23,818 nucleotides of DNA from Erysipelotrichaceae bacterium UBA3379 (GCA_002359025.1 DEPZ01000038.1:1-23818), one strand, 5' to 3'; counted from the first letter of the stretch, positions 13,552-21,842 are shown. Program-made: numbers and translations. The notes: a model not told the origin generated them from the letters alone.

Positions 13552-14754
13552 ATGGAAAAAATTAAAAAGATATGGATTGAACAACCACTCATAATCATAT
13601 TGATATTATTAATGTGTATTAGCTGTTTTGCAATATTAAATGCTGCTCCATTAATCTCAGATAAAGTTGGAAATCCAGCAACACTTTGGTTAAAGCAAGG
13701 TGTATTTTATGTTATTGGCGCAATTATTGTATTTATTATTACACGTGTAGGAAACGAACAAATTTATGATAAGATCTGGTTGATTTACGGAATACTGATA
13801 GTATTTCTTGTTATACTTGCAATAGAACATTTTATATTTACAAAGATATGGGTAGGACATCATATTATACCTTTTGTCAATACAGCAGGTGGTGCAACTT
13901 CATGGTTTAATTTTCCAGGTTTTAGCTTTCAACCGTCAGAATTTATGAAAATTGCATTAGTCATCGCCCTTGCAAGAATTACTAAAGAATATAACGAATA
14001 TACACTTATCCCTACATTTGATAGTGAAATCAAATATATCGCAAAATGTATGAGTATAGTTCTTCCAGTTGCTTTACTTGTTTACTTGCAAAATGATTCA
14101 GGTGTAGTACTCATCATCATGAGTGGTGTCTTATTTGTATTATTTTCAAGTGGATTACGTGGACAATGGTTTACATTTGGTGTCATTGTCGCTGCAATCA
14201 TTGTTATTATAGGAACATATTTATTTATATACCAACCTGATATTTTTTCTAAAATTATTAGCGGGCACACTCTTGATCGTTTCTACGGTTGGGTGGATCC
14301 TGAAGGTACTGTTGGAAAAGAAGGGTTCCAATTATTTTATTCTTTATTATCTTATGGAACTGCAGGCTGGATTGGTCATGGATTCCAAGCTGTTGTGAAG
14401 GTTTTCCCAGAAGCACAAACAGATTTTATTTTTGCTGTTATACTTACAGATTATGGATTTATTGGTGGTTTGATAACTATCGCAACTATAGTTGCTTTAG
14501 ATATTACTATTTTAAAGATTGGTTTTGAATCTACTGATAATCGTGATAAATCCGTTGTTATGGGAATATTTGGTATGTTGATGTTCCAACAAGTTTGGAA
14601 TATGTCAATGATTCTTGGTTTATTACCTATTACTGGAATTACTCTTCCTTTTATATCTTATGGTGGTTCATCTTTACTATCATATATGATTGGAATAGGT
14701 ATGTTTATAAATATGAATTCTCAAAATAACCTTATTAAAAATAGAAACTACTAG
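13552..14754 (+). CDS. rodA: RodA/FtsW-family peptidoglycan glycosyltransferase
   Basis: This 400-residue multi-pass membrane protein belongs to the SEDS family, which polymerises lipid II into glycan strands with a partner class B penicillin-binding protein. ATSWFNFPGFSFQPSEFMK (116-133), DSGVVLII, PEAQTDFIFAV with the presumed catalytic Asp291, and LPFISYGGSSLLSY (365-378) are characteristic. The usual histidine before TDFIF is glutamine and the usual glutamate pair after it is TD, which are mild deviations. Length and the ATSW/QPSE spacing favour RodA (rod elongation) over FtsW, but this is not certain. GAGGG lies six bases before the ATG. It is a single-gene unit with its own terminator. 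Confidence 0.85.
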   Translation: MEKIKKIWIEQPLIIILILLMCISCFAILNAAPLISDKVGNPATLWLKQGVFYVIGAIIVFIITRVGNEQIYDKIWLIYGILIVFLVILAIEHFIFTKIWVGHHIIPFVNTAGGATSWFNFPGFSFQPSEFMKIALVIALARITKEYNEYTLIPTFDSEIKYIAKCMSIVLPVALLVYLQNDSGVVLIIMSGVLFVLFSSGLRGQWFTFGVIVAAIIVIIGTYLFIYQPDIFSKIISGHTLDRFYGWVDPEGTVGKEGFQLFYSLLSYGTAGWIGHGFQAVVKVFPEAQTDFIFAVILTDYGFIGGLITIATIVALDITILKIGFESTDNRDKSVVMGIFGMLMFQQVWNMSMILGLLPITGITLPFISYGGSSLLSYMIGIGMFINMNSQNNLIKNRNY

Positions 14755-14783
14755 AGGCAATCGTGATGATTGCCTCTTTATAT
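14753..14783 (+). terminator. Terminator of the RodA-like gene
   Basis: A 10-bp stem, AGAGGCAATC/GATTGCCTCT, with a 5-base loop is followed by TTTATATATTATTT. The convergent AIM24 gene ends just beyond it and may also use the hairpin, though no T run follows on that strand. Confidence 0.8.
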
Positions 14784-14784
14784 A

Positions 14785-15543
14785 TTATTTTACTGGAGCA
14801 ATTAATACCTTTCCTGTTCCGCGATAAACATTAACCAATCCTTCTCCTGAAGCAGCAGATCCTACTAACGACTTTCCAGCTCTTTCAACAGTAAAATCTA
14901 AACTACCAGACCACGCTACTGCTAAATTACCATCAATTTTTAAAACATCATTTTCTAAAGTAATTTCAACTAATTCTTCTCTAGGAGTTTGAGATTCTAA
15001 ACATACAACTCCTCTACCTTCTATACCTAAATTAAATAAACCTTCATTTCCAGCAACAGTAGATGAAAAATTAGAACGCATGACTGTTTTATGTTTTAAA
15101 TGAGCTTCACACGCTAAAAACAAACCATCATCTAAAACCACAGATTCATTCCAATCAGCCAAATCTAATAAAACAATATGTTTATAAGTAGGTTCTAAGA
15201 CAATTTTTCCTGTTCCTTTATATTCTGGCTTAATAGCATCTTCACCAGTTACTGCACCTCTACCAATCTTTTTTACAAAATCTCCAACACCTTTAATACC
15301 AGTTGTTGCTTTGACATCTCCTACCATCCATTGCATGGCTCCTGCTTGTAATGTAATTGGAGATACACTTAAATCACAAATCACTTGTTTTTTTCTCACA
15401 TTCATTGCATCACAATAATATGCCATCATAGCATTTTCAGGAAGGACACTTAAGTCTCTTTGATATTCTATAACTTGAAAAGGACCACATTGATTTAAAA
15501 CTTTGATATCATCATTATTTGTATAGTTTTCTATTTTAAACAT
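14785..15543 (-). CDS. AIM24/DUF124 family protein
   Basis: This 252-residue protein matches the AIM24 (TIGR00266) beta-rich family. Typical segments are MQWMVGDVKATTGIKGVGDFVKK, YKGTGKIVLEPTYKHIVLLDL and GSLDFTVERAGKSLVGSAASGEGLVNVYRGTGKVLIAP. Bacterial members have no established enzymatic activity; the yeast namesake is a mitochondrial inner-membrane organising protein. No signal peptide or membrane segment is visible. GGAGGAG precedes the ATG. The gene is 30 bases after the RluA gene with no terminator between, so it is the last gene of a nadK-rluA-AIM24 transcript. Confidence 0.85.
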   Translation of the reverse strand: MFKIENYTNNDDIKVLNQCGPFQVIEYQRDLSVLPENAMMAYYCDAMNVRKKQVICDLSVSPITLQAGAMQWMVGDVKATTGIKGVGDFVKKIGRGAVTGEDAIKPEYKGTGKIVLEPTYKHIVLLDLADWNESVVLDDGLFLACEAHLKHKTVMRSNFSSTVAGNEGLFNLGIEGRGVVCLESQTPREELVEITLENDVLKIDGNLAVAWSGSLDFTVERAGKSLVGSAASGEGLVNVYRGTGKVLIAPVK

Positions 15544-15573
15544 AATCTTCTCCTCCAGATTTCATTATAAATG

Positions 15574-16401
15574 TTATTCTGTGATTTTCCTACATTTTCT
15601 AATAACTTTTATACTTTTTGTAATAGGATGAACAAAAGCAACCATTATACTAGTTAAATCAAACTCACCTAAATCGCCTCCATACAAATCATCACCAACC
15701 AAGGCATGGCCTATAGCACTCAAATGAACACGTATTTGATGTGTACGTCCTGTTTCTAAACAGCACTCTATATAAGATTTATGATCAGATGCATAGAGAC
15801 TTTTATAATGCGTGCAAGCATATTGACCTCTTTTATCAATAATTCTTTGCATTTGTCTCTCTTGTTTATAGATAGGTAAAGTAATCGTTCCTTCTCCTTC
15901 TAAACATCCCCCAACATGAACTCTATACTTTCTATAAATATGTGTTATATCTTTGCACATTAAATCGTGAATATCTCTATATTTTGCTACAATCATTAAA
16001 CCAGATGTTTCTTTATCTAGACGATTAACTAAATGAACAGTTGAATCTAAAGAGATACTTTTATAGTAATAACTTATTGCATTTGCAATTGTCTTATTGA
16101 TATGACTTCTTGTTGGTATACATGCAATATCTTTTTGTTTATCAATGACCATTAAATAATCATCTTCGTAAACGATTTTCAAAGGAATATCAATAGGTGG
16201 AATTAGATTTTCTTCTGGAGGATAAATATAAGACACTTCATCACCAGGATGCAATATATAGCGTACAGTCTGATGATTTCCATTGACCAATATATCCCCT
16301 TTCATCTTAATATCTTTTAAAGCTTTTTTAGATATCCCTTTTGAATAAGCAAATTCATCAACACGTATATTATCTAAAGCAATATAACTTCTTTTATACA
16401 C
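15574..16401 (-). CDS. RluA-family pseudouridine synthase
   Basis: This 275-residue enzyme converts specific uridines in rRNA or tRNA to pseudouridine. It has an S4-like RNA-binding N-terminus (VDEFAYSKGISKKALKDIK, GDILVNGNHQTVRYILHPGD) and the catalytic motif HLVNRLDKETSGLM with Asp129; ETGRTHQIRVHLSAIGHALVGDDLYGG is the second family signature. The start is GTG at 16401, with GAGGG nine bases upstream, overlapping the nadK stop by eight bases, so translation is coupled. It corresponds to B. subtilis YjbO, which also follows nadK. The exact target site is not determined. Confidence 0.92.
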   Translation of the reverse strand: MYKRSYIALDNIRVDEFAYSKGISKKALKDIKMKGDILVNGNHQTVRYILHPGDEVSYIYPPEENLIPPIDIPLKIVYEDDYLMVIDKQKDIACIPTRSHINKTIANAISYYYKSISLDSTVHLVNRLDKETSGLMIVAKYRDIHDLMCKDITHIYRKYRVHVGGCLEGEGTITLPIYKQERQMQRIIDKRGQYACTHYKSLYASDHKSYIECCLETGRTHQIRVHLSAIGHALVGDDLYGGDLGEFDLTSIMVAFVHPITKSIKVIRKCRKITE

Positions 16402-17170
16402 TTAAAAATGCCCTCTTTAACCTTTCTATAAGCGATACTCTTTTAAATTGTATAAACTGTGCAGCTGTAGATGACAAACGTACATTCACATATTCTACAT
16501 CTTTCATATCAAATACCATATGATCTATCCCCATCACAGAATTTTCAAAATTCTGTGATTCAAAATGGATTGTATGTGTTCTATCTAATATCAAGGGTGA
16601 ACCTAAAGAACGATAAGCATTATGATGAATACCTGCTATTTCGCTCAACTGCATGATTCCCATATTTGAATACACTATTGATCCTCCTAAAGATTTATTA
16701 TATGCTGTTGAACCAGATGAAGTCGATACACATAATCCATTCCCTCTAAATGTTTCTAAAAATTCATCATTGATATAAACATCCAAGACTTGTGAACGCA
16801 TATTATTTTCTATTCTTAATTCATTTAATGCAATATATGATCCTTTATTTGTTTGAATATCTAATAGACATCTCTTATATGTCTTATAATCTCCACTTTT
16901 AATATCTTGAACAAAGTCTTCATATTCATCTTTTTGATAATCAGTTAAAAAGCCTAGTGTTCCTGTGTGTATTCCAATAAATACAACTTTATCTAATTGA
17001 TTTTGATACTTATGTATACTGTGTAATACAGTACCATCTCCTCCTACACTAATCACTAATTCTGGATTTTTTTCATCATAAATCATAAATTCATCTAATT
17101 CTTTTTTTATTTTTTTTGCTAAATCAAAAGAAATCTGATCTTGCTTATTTTCTATTGTATAACGCTCCAT
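16394..17170 (-). CDS. nadK: NAD kinase
   Basis: This 258-residue cytoplasmic enzyme phosphorylates NAD to NADP. SVGGDGTVLHSI (41-52) carries the GGDGT motif, GIHTGTLGFLTDY is the typical next strand, ALNE gives the conserved Asn116-Glu117, and STSSGSTAYNKS (149-160) is the second NAD-binding signature. The length is usual for Gram-positive NadK. GGTGAT precedes the ATG. It is the first gene of a transcript with the pseudouridine synthase and AIM24, and is divergent from the CYTH gene, its neighbour family in B. subtilis. Confidence 0.95.
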   Translation of the reverse strand: MERYTIENKQDQISFDLAKKIKKELDEFMIYDEKNPELVISVGGDGTVLHSIHKYQNQLDKVVFIGIHTGTLGFLTDYQKDEYEDFVQDIKSGDYKTYKRCLLDIQTNKGSYIALNELRIENNMRSQVLDVYINDEFLETFRGNGLCVSTSSGSTAYNKSLGGSIVYSNMGIMQLSEIAGIHHNAYRSLGSPLILDRTHTIHFESQNFENSVMGIDHMVFDMKDVEYVNVRLSSTAAQFIQFKRVSLIERLKRAFLSV

Positions 17171-17186
17171 ATTATCACCATATTTT

Positions 17187-17227
17187 ATTATATATCAATT
17201 GAAATATAATTCAATACAAGTTAAAAT
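17187..17227. promoter_or_regulatory. Interlocked divergent promoters of nadK and the CYTH gene
   Basis: Plus strand: TTGAAA (17199-17204), 17 bases, TAAAAT (17222-17227). Minus strand: TTGAAT (17209-17214), 16 bases, TATAAT (17187-17192). The two overlap, and the shared core ATTGAA/TTCAAT is an inverted repeat, so the genes probably influence each other. Confidence 0.6.
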
Positions 17228-17243
17228 AACATCGGTGATAATA

Positions 17244-17825
17244 ATGAATGAACATATAGAAATAGAATACAAAATACTTATTCATAACAATACTTTTGAA
17301 TCGATACTTAATGATTATAAAAAAGACATATTACATGACTATACACAAACAAATTTCTATTTTACGCATCCACTTTTAGAAAAGAATAAATATATGTTAA
17401 GAATAAGAGAAAAAAATAATACTTATGAATTAACATTAAAAAGACCAACAAAAAAACATCGTTTAGAAACCAACGTCACCCTTACAAAACAAGAGGCTGA
17501 ATTATTCTTTTCACATCAAAATATTCAAAATGAAATTACAAACATTCTTCTAGATATGGGAATATCTTTACAAGATCTAAAACAACAATTTTCCTTAACA
17601 ACACATCGTTATGATATCAAACTAGAAAATGGAATACTTTCTCTTGATAAAAATGATTATCTTGGGGTCACTGATTATGAAATAGAATTTGAAGTTAATG
17701 ATGAAAATCGTGGCTATCAACAATTCCTCGAGATTATTAAACTCTATCATTTACAATATTCACAAAATTGTGCAAGCAAAATCAAACGTGTTCTTGATGT
17801 ATACAACAAATCAAATAAAATATAA
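17244..17825 (+). CDS. CYTH-domain triphosphate tunnel protein (YjbK-like)
   Basis: This 193-residue protein is a CYTH/triphosphate tunnel metalloenzyme. The ExExK signature is HIEIEYK near the N-terminus, and MLRIREKNNTYELTLKRP, LSLDKNDYLGVTDYEIEFEV and ASKIKRVLDV supply the charged strands lining the tunnel. Members hydrolyse inorganic triphosphate, thiamine triphosphate or similar substrates using a divalent metal; B. subtilis YjbK is the close functional type. The ATG at 17244 follows GGTGAT and gives the family N-terminus; an upstream in-frame start would lie inside the promoter. It is divergent from nadK. Confidence 0.85.
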   Translation: MNEHIEIEYKILIHNNTFESILNDYKKDILHDYTQTNFYFTHPLLEKNKYMLRIREKNNTYELTLKRPTKKHRLETNVTLTKQEAELFFSHQNIQNEITNILLDMGISLQDLKQQFSLTTHRYDIKLENGILSLDKNDYLGVTDYEIEFEVNDENRGYQQFLEIIKLYHLQYSQNCASKIKRVLDVYNKSNKI

Positions 17826-17831
17826 CATCAG

Positions 17832-17874
17832 AAAAAAGACTTCATTCTTAATTATAAGTAATGAAGTCTTTTAT
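17832..17874. terminator. Bidirectional terminator between CYTH and P1 peptidase genes
   Basis: A 13-bp stem, AAAAGACTTCATT/AATGAAGTCTTTT, with a 13-base loop has T runs on both strands and lies between two convergent stop codons. Confidence 0.8.
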
Positions 17875-17889
17875 AATATTGATTAAAAA

Positions 17890-18855
17890 CTACTTTTTCA
17901 TGTCATGATAACTATATCTTATATTTCCATTTCTTCCTTTGACTGTGTGCGCATGTTTTAATGAATTCATAATAGACTCCTCACATGCTTCAATAGCTGC
18001 TCGAAAAATCATATCCATATGATTTTCTGGTACTGCTTTTATAGATAGTAAAGTCGATGAATGATTTGGAATACTTTGGGCAGTTGAAAATGCAATTGCA
18101 ATATCTCCACTACCATTTCCTAGATGTGATCCCAAACGAGAAAGTGGGACACTCATGCGTTTACAGACTCTTTTCAGTTGTCTTGATGTCATAGGGATAT
18201 CTGTTGCAATAATCATAATAATAGAACCTTTTTCAATATCAGTTGATTGTGTTAATGAATCATTTTTATAAATAAAATCATCATATAATCCAAAATTAGA
18301 TAAAACCAATACACCTACTGTATATTTATGATTATCTATATTGATTATTCTTGAAGCAGAACCAATTCCACCTTTCATTTGAAAACATGACATACCTTTA
18401 CCAGCTCCAACATCTCCTTGTTGAAAATGAGTAGAAGCATTTTCAATAGCTTTATATACATGTTCTTCTTGAATGATACATTGTCTTATATCATTAAGAT
18501 ATCCATCGTTACATTCTCCTACAATAACATTAACTGTTCCATTGGTATCTCCTATAGTTTCATCAATAGACAACATATACTTAACCAATGCCTGTTGAAC
18601 TGTTCCTACACTTAATGTATTTGTAAGTGCTATAGGGCTTTCTAATGTTCCAAGTTCATCTAATTGTATAAGTCCAGTTGTTTTACCAAATCCATTAATA
18701 ACATGGCTTGCGGCAATCATTTTATTTTGAAACATATTATCATGTCCTGGCATAATGACTGTAACACCTGTTTGAATATCATTTTTAGACAATGTAAAAT
18801 GTCCTACTCTCACTCCTTCAACATCAGTTATTAAATTATTTATTCCCTTTTCCAT
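17890..18855 (-). CDS. P1-family (DmpA-like) self-processing peptidase
   Basis: This 321-residue protein belongs to the P1 Ntn-hydrolase family, whose precursor cleaves itself before a serine that becomes the nucleophile. Family segments are ITDVEGVRVGHFTL at the start, TNTLSVGTVQQALV, GDVGAGKGMSCFQMKGGIGSAS and LGSHLGNGSGDIAIAFST. By comparison with DmpA the cleavage would be between Gly248 and Ser249. Known members release N-terminal residues from D-amino-acid, beta- or other peptides. The ATG at 18855 follows GGAGGG; a start six codons upstream is less well placed. It follows spx after a terminator-like hairpin only about 15 bases upstream, so it may depend on readthrough. Confidence 0.88.
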   Translation of the reverse strand: MEKGINNLITDVEGVRVGHFTLSKNDIQTGVTVIMPGHDNMFQNKMIAASHVINGFGKTTGLIQLDELGTLESPIALTNTLSVGTVQQALVKYMLSIDETIGDTNGTVNVIVGECNDGYLNDIRQCIIQEEHVYKAIENASTHFQQGDVGAGKGMSCFQMKGGIGSASRIINIDNHKYTVGVLVLSNFGLYDDFIYKNDSLTQSTDIEKGSIIMIIATDIPMTSRQLKRVCKRMSVPLSRLGSHLGNGSGDIAIAFSTAQSIPNHSSTLLSIKAVPENHMDMIFRAAIEACEESIMNSLKHAHTVKGRNGNIRYSYHDMKK

Positions 18856-18867
18856 ATATTCCCTCCT

Positions 18868-18902
18868 AAACAAAAAGCTATACAGGACAATCCTCTAGCT
18901 TT
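18868..18902 (-). terminator. Terminator of spx
   Basis: AAAGCTA/TAGCTTT (18874-18880 with 18896-18902) plus an inner AGGA/TCCT stem is followed on the minus strand by TTTGTTT. The ribosome binding site of the peptidase gene comes straight after it. Confidence 0.6.
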
Positions 18903-19338
18903 CTTGTTGGTCTTGATAATATTTTTCCTTAATGTTCGTAAATTGAGGGCAAAAATCAATATTTGCACATTCTTGGAGTTTTCTTAATTCTCTTGGTATA
19001 AATGCACGAATTTCTTCTGCATTATATCCAACTTGAAAACGTCGTTCATCAATGATAATAGGTCTTTTTAAAATAGATGGGTTTTCTTGTATAAAATGTA
19101 TTAATTCATTCACTGACATTTCATCTATATCGATTTTATTTTCTTTGATAATTTTAGATCTTTTAGAAATAATATCATCTGTCCCATTTTCACTTCTTTC
19201 AAGCAGTTCTCTAAGTTCTCCTTCTCGAAGTAATGTTGAAAAGATATTCTTCTCAACATAAGGAATTTGATGTTCTTTCAACCAAGATTTCACTTTACGA
19301 CATGATGCACAACTTGGTGCTGTATAAATTCTAATCAT
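18895..19338 (-). CDS. spx: Spx/ArsC-family redox regulator
   Basis: This 147-residue protein is Spx-like, a thiol-stress regulator that binds the alpha subunit of RNA polymerase. IYTAPSCASCRKVKSWL holds the redox switch Cys10-x-x-Cys13 in the same positions as B. subtilis Spx, and RPIIIDERRFQVGYNAEEIRAFIPR is the family signature. The ATG at 19338 was chosen because AAGGAG is nine bases upstream; two earlier ATG codons overlap or touch that site. It is flanked by a P1 peptidase gene and, divergently, trpS. Whether it is the main Spx of the cell or a paralogue cannot be told from one window. Confidence 0.9.
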   Translation of the reverse strand: MIRIYTAPSCASCRKVKSWLKEHQIPYVEKNIFSTLLREGELRELLERSENGTDDIISKRSKIIKENKIDIDEMSVNELIHFIQENPSILKRPIIIDERRFQVGYNAEEIRAFIPRELRKLQECANIDFCPQFTNIKEKYYQDQQES

Positions 19339-19361
19339 TTGCATCATCTCCTTACTTTGTT

Positions 19362-19367
19362 ATTATA
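19362..19367 (-). promoter_or_regulatory. -10 box of spx
   Basis: TATAAT on the minus strand lies 24 bases before the spx start. No clear -35 is present (TTTTAT at 17 bases is weak), which may mean an activator is needed. Confidence 0.4.
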
Positions 19368-19439
19368 CATCATTTTTTTTAATTATAAAATATTTTTTCA
19401 TATTATGATGATAATTTATAACCATTCACATATTTTATG

Positions 19440-19468
19440 TTGATTTTTATATAGACTGAGCATATAAT
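19440..19468 (+). promoter_or_regulatory. Promoter of trpS
   Basis: TTGATT (19440-19445) and TATAAT (19463-19468) are 17 bases apart. Transcription would start near 19475, giving a leader of about 230 bases before trpS. Together with the spx upstream region this accounts for the gap between the two genes. Confidence 0.7.
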
Positions 19469-19474
19469 AAATTT

Positions 19475-19695
19475 ATCAACTAAGAAAGAATAAAGTAGTC
19501 TATAGTTTATGAATTTAGAGAACTTGTGGGTGGTGAAAACAAGTCAGAGCTATATATGAATTGGGATTCTGGAGTTGTAGAAGGCATGAGTCTTTTACCG
19601 TTATATCGCGTTAAGATAGAGAGCATATGTTATATGAACAAAGGTGGTACCGCGATCATTCGTCCTTTTAGAAGGGCGTTTTTTTATTTTAGGAG
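19475..19695 (+). promoter_or_regulatory. T-box riboswitch controlling trpS
   Basis: The T-box element AAGGTGGTACCGCG (19641-19654) is present in near-consensus form. It is followed by a terminator, CGTCCTT/AAGGGCG (19661-19667 with 19672-19678), with a T run. The upstream stem I region includes a TGGTGAAAACAAG segment, and a candidate specifier codon TGG (tryptophan) at 19562-19564 is preceded by GAAT, as in other T-boxes. Uncharged tRNA-Trp should pair with the specifier and with the T-box bulge, form the antiterminator and allow trpS expression. The stem I fold was not computed. Confidence 0.9.
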
Positions 19696-19704
19696 GTTAA
19701 AGAT

Positions 19705-20694
19705 ATGAAAAGAATGTTAAGTGGAATTAAACCAACTGGTAGAGTGACATTAGGAAATTATATTGGAGCTATGAAGCCTTTTGTTTCTTATCAAGATGAA
19801 TATGAAATGTTCATTTTTGTTGCTAATTTACACTCTATGACGATTTATCAAAATCCAGCTGAATTAAGAAAAAATACAAGAGATTTAATTGCTTTATATA
19901 TTGCTGCTGGACTAGATCCAGAAAAATGTACATTATTTTTACAATCTGATGTTTTAGAACATGCTCAACTCGGTTGGTATTTAGGTTGTATGGTTTCTAT
20001 GGGAGAACTTTCTCGTATGACACAATACAAAGATAAAGCTTCTAAAAATGAAGTCATTGGTGCTGGTATTTTTAATTACCCATCACTAATGAATGCAGAT
20101 ATTTTAATGTATGATCCTGATTATGTTCCAGTGGGAGAAGATCAAAAACAACATGTGGAATTATGTCGTGATGTTGCTGAAAGATTTAACTCTCGTTATA
20201 GTGAAACATTTAAAATTCCTGAACCTTTAATTGCAAAAGTTGGAGGAAGAATCATGGATTTACAAAACCCTACAAAAAAGATGTCTAAATCTGATGAAAG
20301 TGGTAAAGGTTGTATTTATATCTTAGATGATATTAATGTTTCTAAAAAGAAAATCAAGTCTGCAGTCACTGATAGTGATGGTCATATTCACTATGATCCA
20401 GAAAATAAACCTGGTATTTCTAACTTATTAGAAATCTATTCTATTATGTCTAATAGATCAATTGAAGACATTGAAAAACAATATGATGGTAAAGGATATG
20501 GTGAATTTAAAACTGATCTTGCTGAAATTGTAGGAGCAGAACTAGAAAAAATTCAAGCTCGTTATAAAGAAATCACTACTGGCACATATTTAGATGATAT
20601 CTTAGAACAAGGTGCTCAAAAAGCAAGAGTTCTTGCACGTAAAAAACTTTCTAAAGTTGAAAGAAAAATAGGAATTACTATTAAAAAAAGATAA
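19705..20694 (+). CDS. trpS: Tryptophanyl-tRNA synthetase
   Basis: This 329-residue class I synthetase attaches tryptophan to tRNA-Trp. The opening LSGIKPTGRVTLGNYIGAMK contains the HIGH-like signature (TLGNYIG), and KMSKS is at 192-196 (PTKKMSKSDES). GEDQKQHVELCRDVAERFN is also typical, and the length matches bacterial TrpRS. AGGAGG lies eight bases before the ATG. Expression is governed by the upstream T-box with a tryptophan specifier, so function and regulation agree. Confidence 0.96.
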   Translation: MKRMLSGIKPTGRVTLGNYIGAMKPFVSYQDEYEMFIFVANLHSMTIYQNPAELRKNTRDLIALYIAAGLDPEKCTLFLQSDVLEHAQLGWYLGCMVSMGELSRMTQYKDKASKNEVIGAGIFNYPSLMNADILMYDPDYVPVGEDQKQHVELCRDVAERFNSRYSETFKIPEPLIAKVGGRIMDLQNPTKKMSKSDESGKGCIYILDDINVSKKKIKSAVTDSDGHIHYDPENKPGISNLLEIYSIMSNRSIEDIEKQYDGKGYGEFKTDLAEIVGAELEKIQARYKEITTGTYLDDILEQGAQKARVLARKKLSKVERKIGITIKKR

Positions 20695-20721
20695 TCGATT
20701 CAAATAATATAATCGTCTAAT

Positions 20722-20752
20722 AGACAGTGCAAAGATTTGCACTGTCTTTTTA
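20722..20752 (+). terminator. Terminator of trpS
   Basis: An 11-bp stem, AGACAGTGCAA/TTGCACTGTCT, with a 4-base loop is followed by TTTT. Confidence 0.85.
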
Positions 20753-20787
20753 TGATAATTATATTAAAAATCGGTTATCTTTTTCAT

Positions 20788-21354
20788 TTATTCTTTTTGT
20801 ACAAGCTCTTTGTATAAGAGTTCATGTATGGATGAGTAACCCTTTTCAAGTTTATGTTTTAAAGCTAAATATTTTTCACTTGGTCCTTCTTCATAAATAT
20901 GAAATTGATCACATAGTTGAAGAAACAAATCATAATGCATGACAAAAATTTCATCTATGACTTCTTCTAAGCATATTTTCTTCATTCTCTCTTCTCTTGT
21001 TAAACCAAATTCTTTTTCATATGCTTCTTCTAATATTTCATATTGGAAAAGCGTATACCCTTCACCAGTTAATAACTGTTTAACATAATCTCTTTGTTTC
21101 CAAGTAATTGTTCCTCTGCGATAAATTTCTTTATCTTTAATCTCTATAGCTAAACTATAATGCAGATCGCTGACGATAAAACAACTATCTTCTATATTAT
21201 CTATTTTCAACTGACAATACATAAAATCATGCATGGATGATGAAGGAATAAGATATATGGGTAAATAATAAAATTCCTGGAATGTGTCATCATCTTGCCA
21301 TTCATAGGGTTCTAATAATTCTTCATCATTGAATACCCAGTTCACTAAAAACAT
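20788..21354 (-). CDS. YjbA-like UPF0736/DUF3603 protein
   Basis: This 188-residue acidic cytoplasmic protein resembles B. subtilis YjbA (DUF3603). The N-terminal VNWVFNDEELLEPYEWQDDD corresponds to the WVNWFEGE...EWRKDD start of that family, and ITWKQRDYVKQLL plus FGLTREERMKKICLEEVID are compatible with its later part. The match is from memory and moderate. Position supports it, since yjbA is next to trpS in B. subtilis. GGGGG lies six bases before the ATG. The function of the family is unknown. It may be co-transcribed with the ComK-like gene 60 bases upstream, as no terminator separates them. Confidence 0.6.
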   Translation of the reverse strand: MFLVNWVFNDEELLEPYEWQDDDTFQEFYYLPIYLIPSSSMHDFMYCQLKIDNIEDSCFIVSDLHYSLAIEIKDKEIYRRGTITWKQRDYVKQLLTGEGYTLFQYEILEEAYEKEFGLTREERMKKICLEEVIDEIFVMHYDLFLQLCDQFHIYEEGPSEKYLALKHKLEKGYSSIHELLYKELVQKE

Positions 21355-21414
21355 AATATACCCCCTTGTTTTTATATTATGTTTATTATTCCTTTTTCAT
21401 TCATAAATATTCTT

Positions 21415-21759
21415 TTAATAAATATCAAATAGTTGTTTTTCTTTATATTTAAGGTACATTTTTTTGCATTTATCTATTAAACCTTTTTCTTTTAATAAAC
21501 ACATATAATGAACATCTTGCTCATCTATATATGATAGATTAATCCATCTACAATTCACATCTTTTTTATTTTGTGTTGGATAAAGTTCTTGATTATAGAC
21601 TTGAATAGGCCGCTTATACCCTTTATCATCTGTATGCAAATAAGAATGTATAGAATCTTGTATAATTTCACTATGACCATCTGCATAGTAAAATCTTAAA
21701 TAGTTTTGATAGTATTCTATAAGTACAATAATATTTTTTCTTAATGGTTGTAAATTCAT
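21415..21759 (-). CDS. Short ComK-like protein
   Basis: This 114-residue protein resembles the central part of the competence transcription factor ComK. The segment KRPIQVYNQELYPTQ with NCRWINLSYI parallels the B. subtilis KPPIMVD...FLFPT and QCGWISHVHV region. ComK of B. subtilis is about 190 residues, so this protein lacks much of both ends or belongs to a shorter branch. The gene is intact, has GGAG seven bases before its ATG, and a promoter-like pair upstream. If the assignment holds it could be a DNA-binding regulator; otherwise it is hypothetical. The comparison is from memory. Confidence 0.5.
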   Translation of the reverse strand: MNLQPLRKNIIVLIEYYQNYLRFYYADGHSEIIQDSIHSYLHTDDKGYKRPIQVYNQELYPTQNKKDVNCRWINLSYIDEQDVHYMCLLKEKGLIDKCKKMYLKYKEKQLFDIY

Positions 21760-21789
21760 ATCATATCTCCTATCCCTTCTAGCGTATTT

Positions 21790-21818
21790 ATTCTATCACA
21801 TTTTATAATTTCTTTAAA
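21790..21818 (-). promoter_or_regulatory. Putative promoter of the ComK-like gene
   Basis: On the minus strand TTTAAA (21813-21818) is 17 bases from TGA-extended TAGAAT (21790-21795), 31 bases before the start codon. Confidence 0.45.
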
Positions 21819-21842
21819 TATAAACCAAATGAAAATATCAGC

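Noticed and set aside
16341..16656. Two short plus-strand frames over the nadK/rluA junction
   Set aside because: They are antisense to two coupled conserved genes and lack ribosome binding sites.
19526..19708. Open frame of about 60 codons before trpS
   Set aside because: It lies inside the T-box leader, has no convincing ribosome binding site, and its sequence is explained by the RNA structure.
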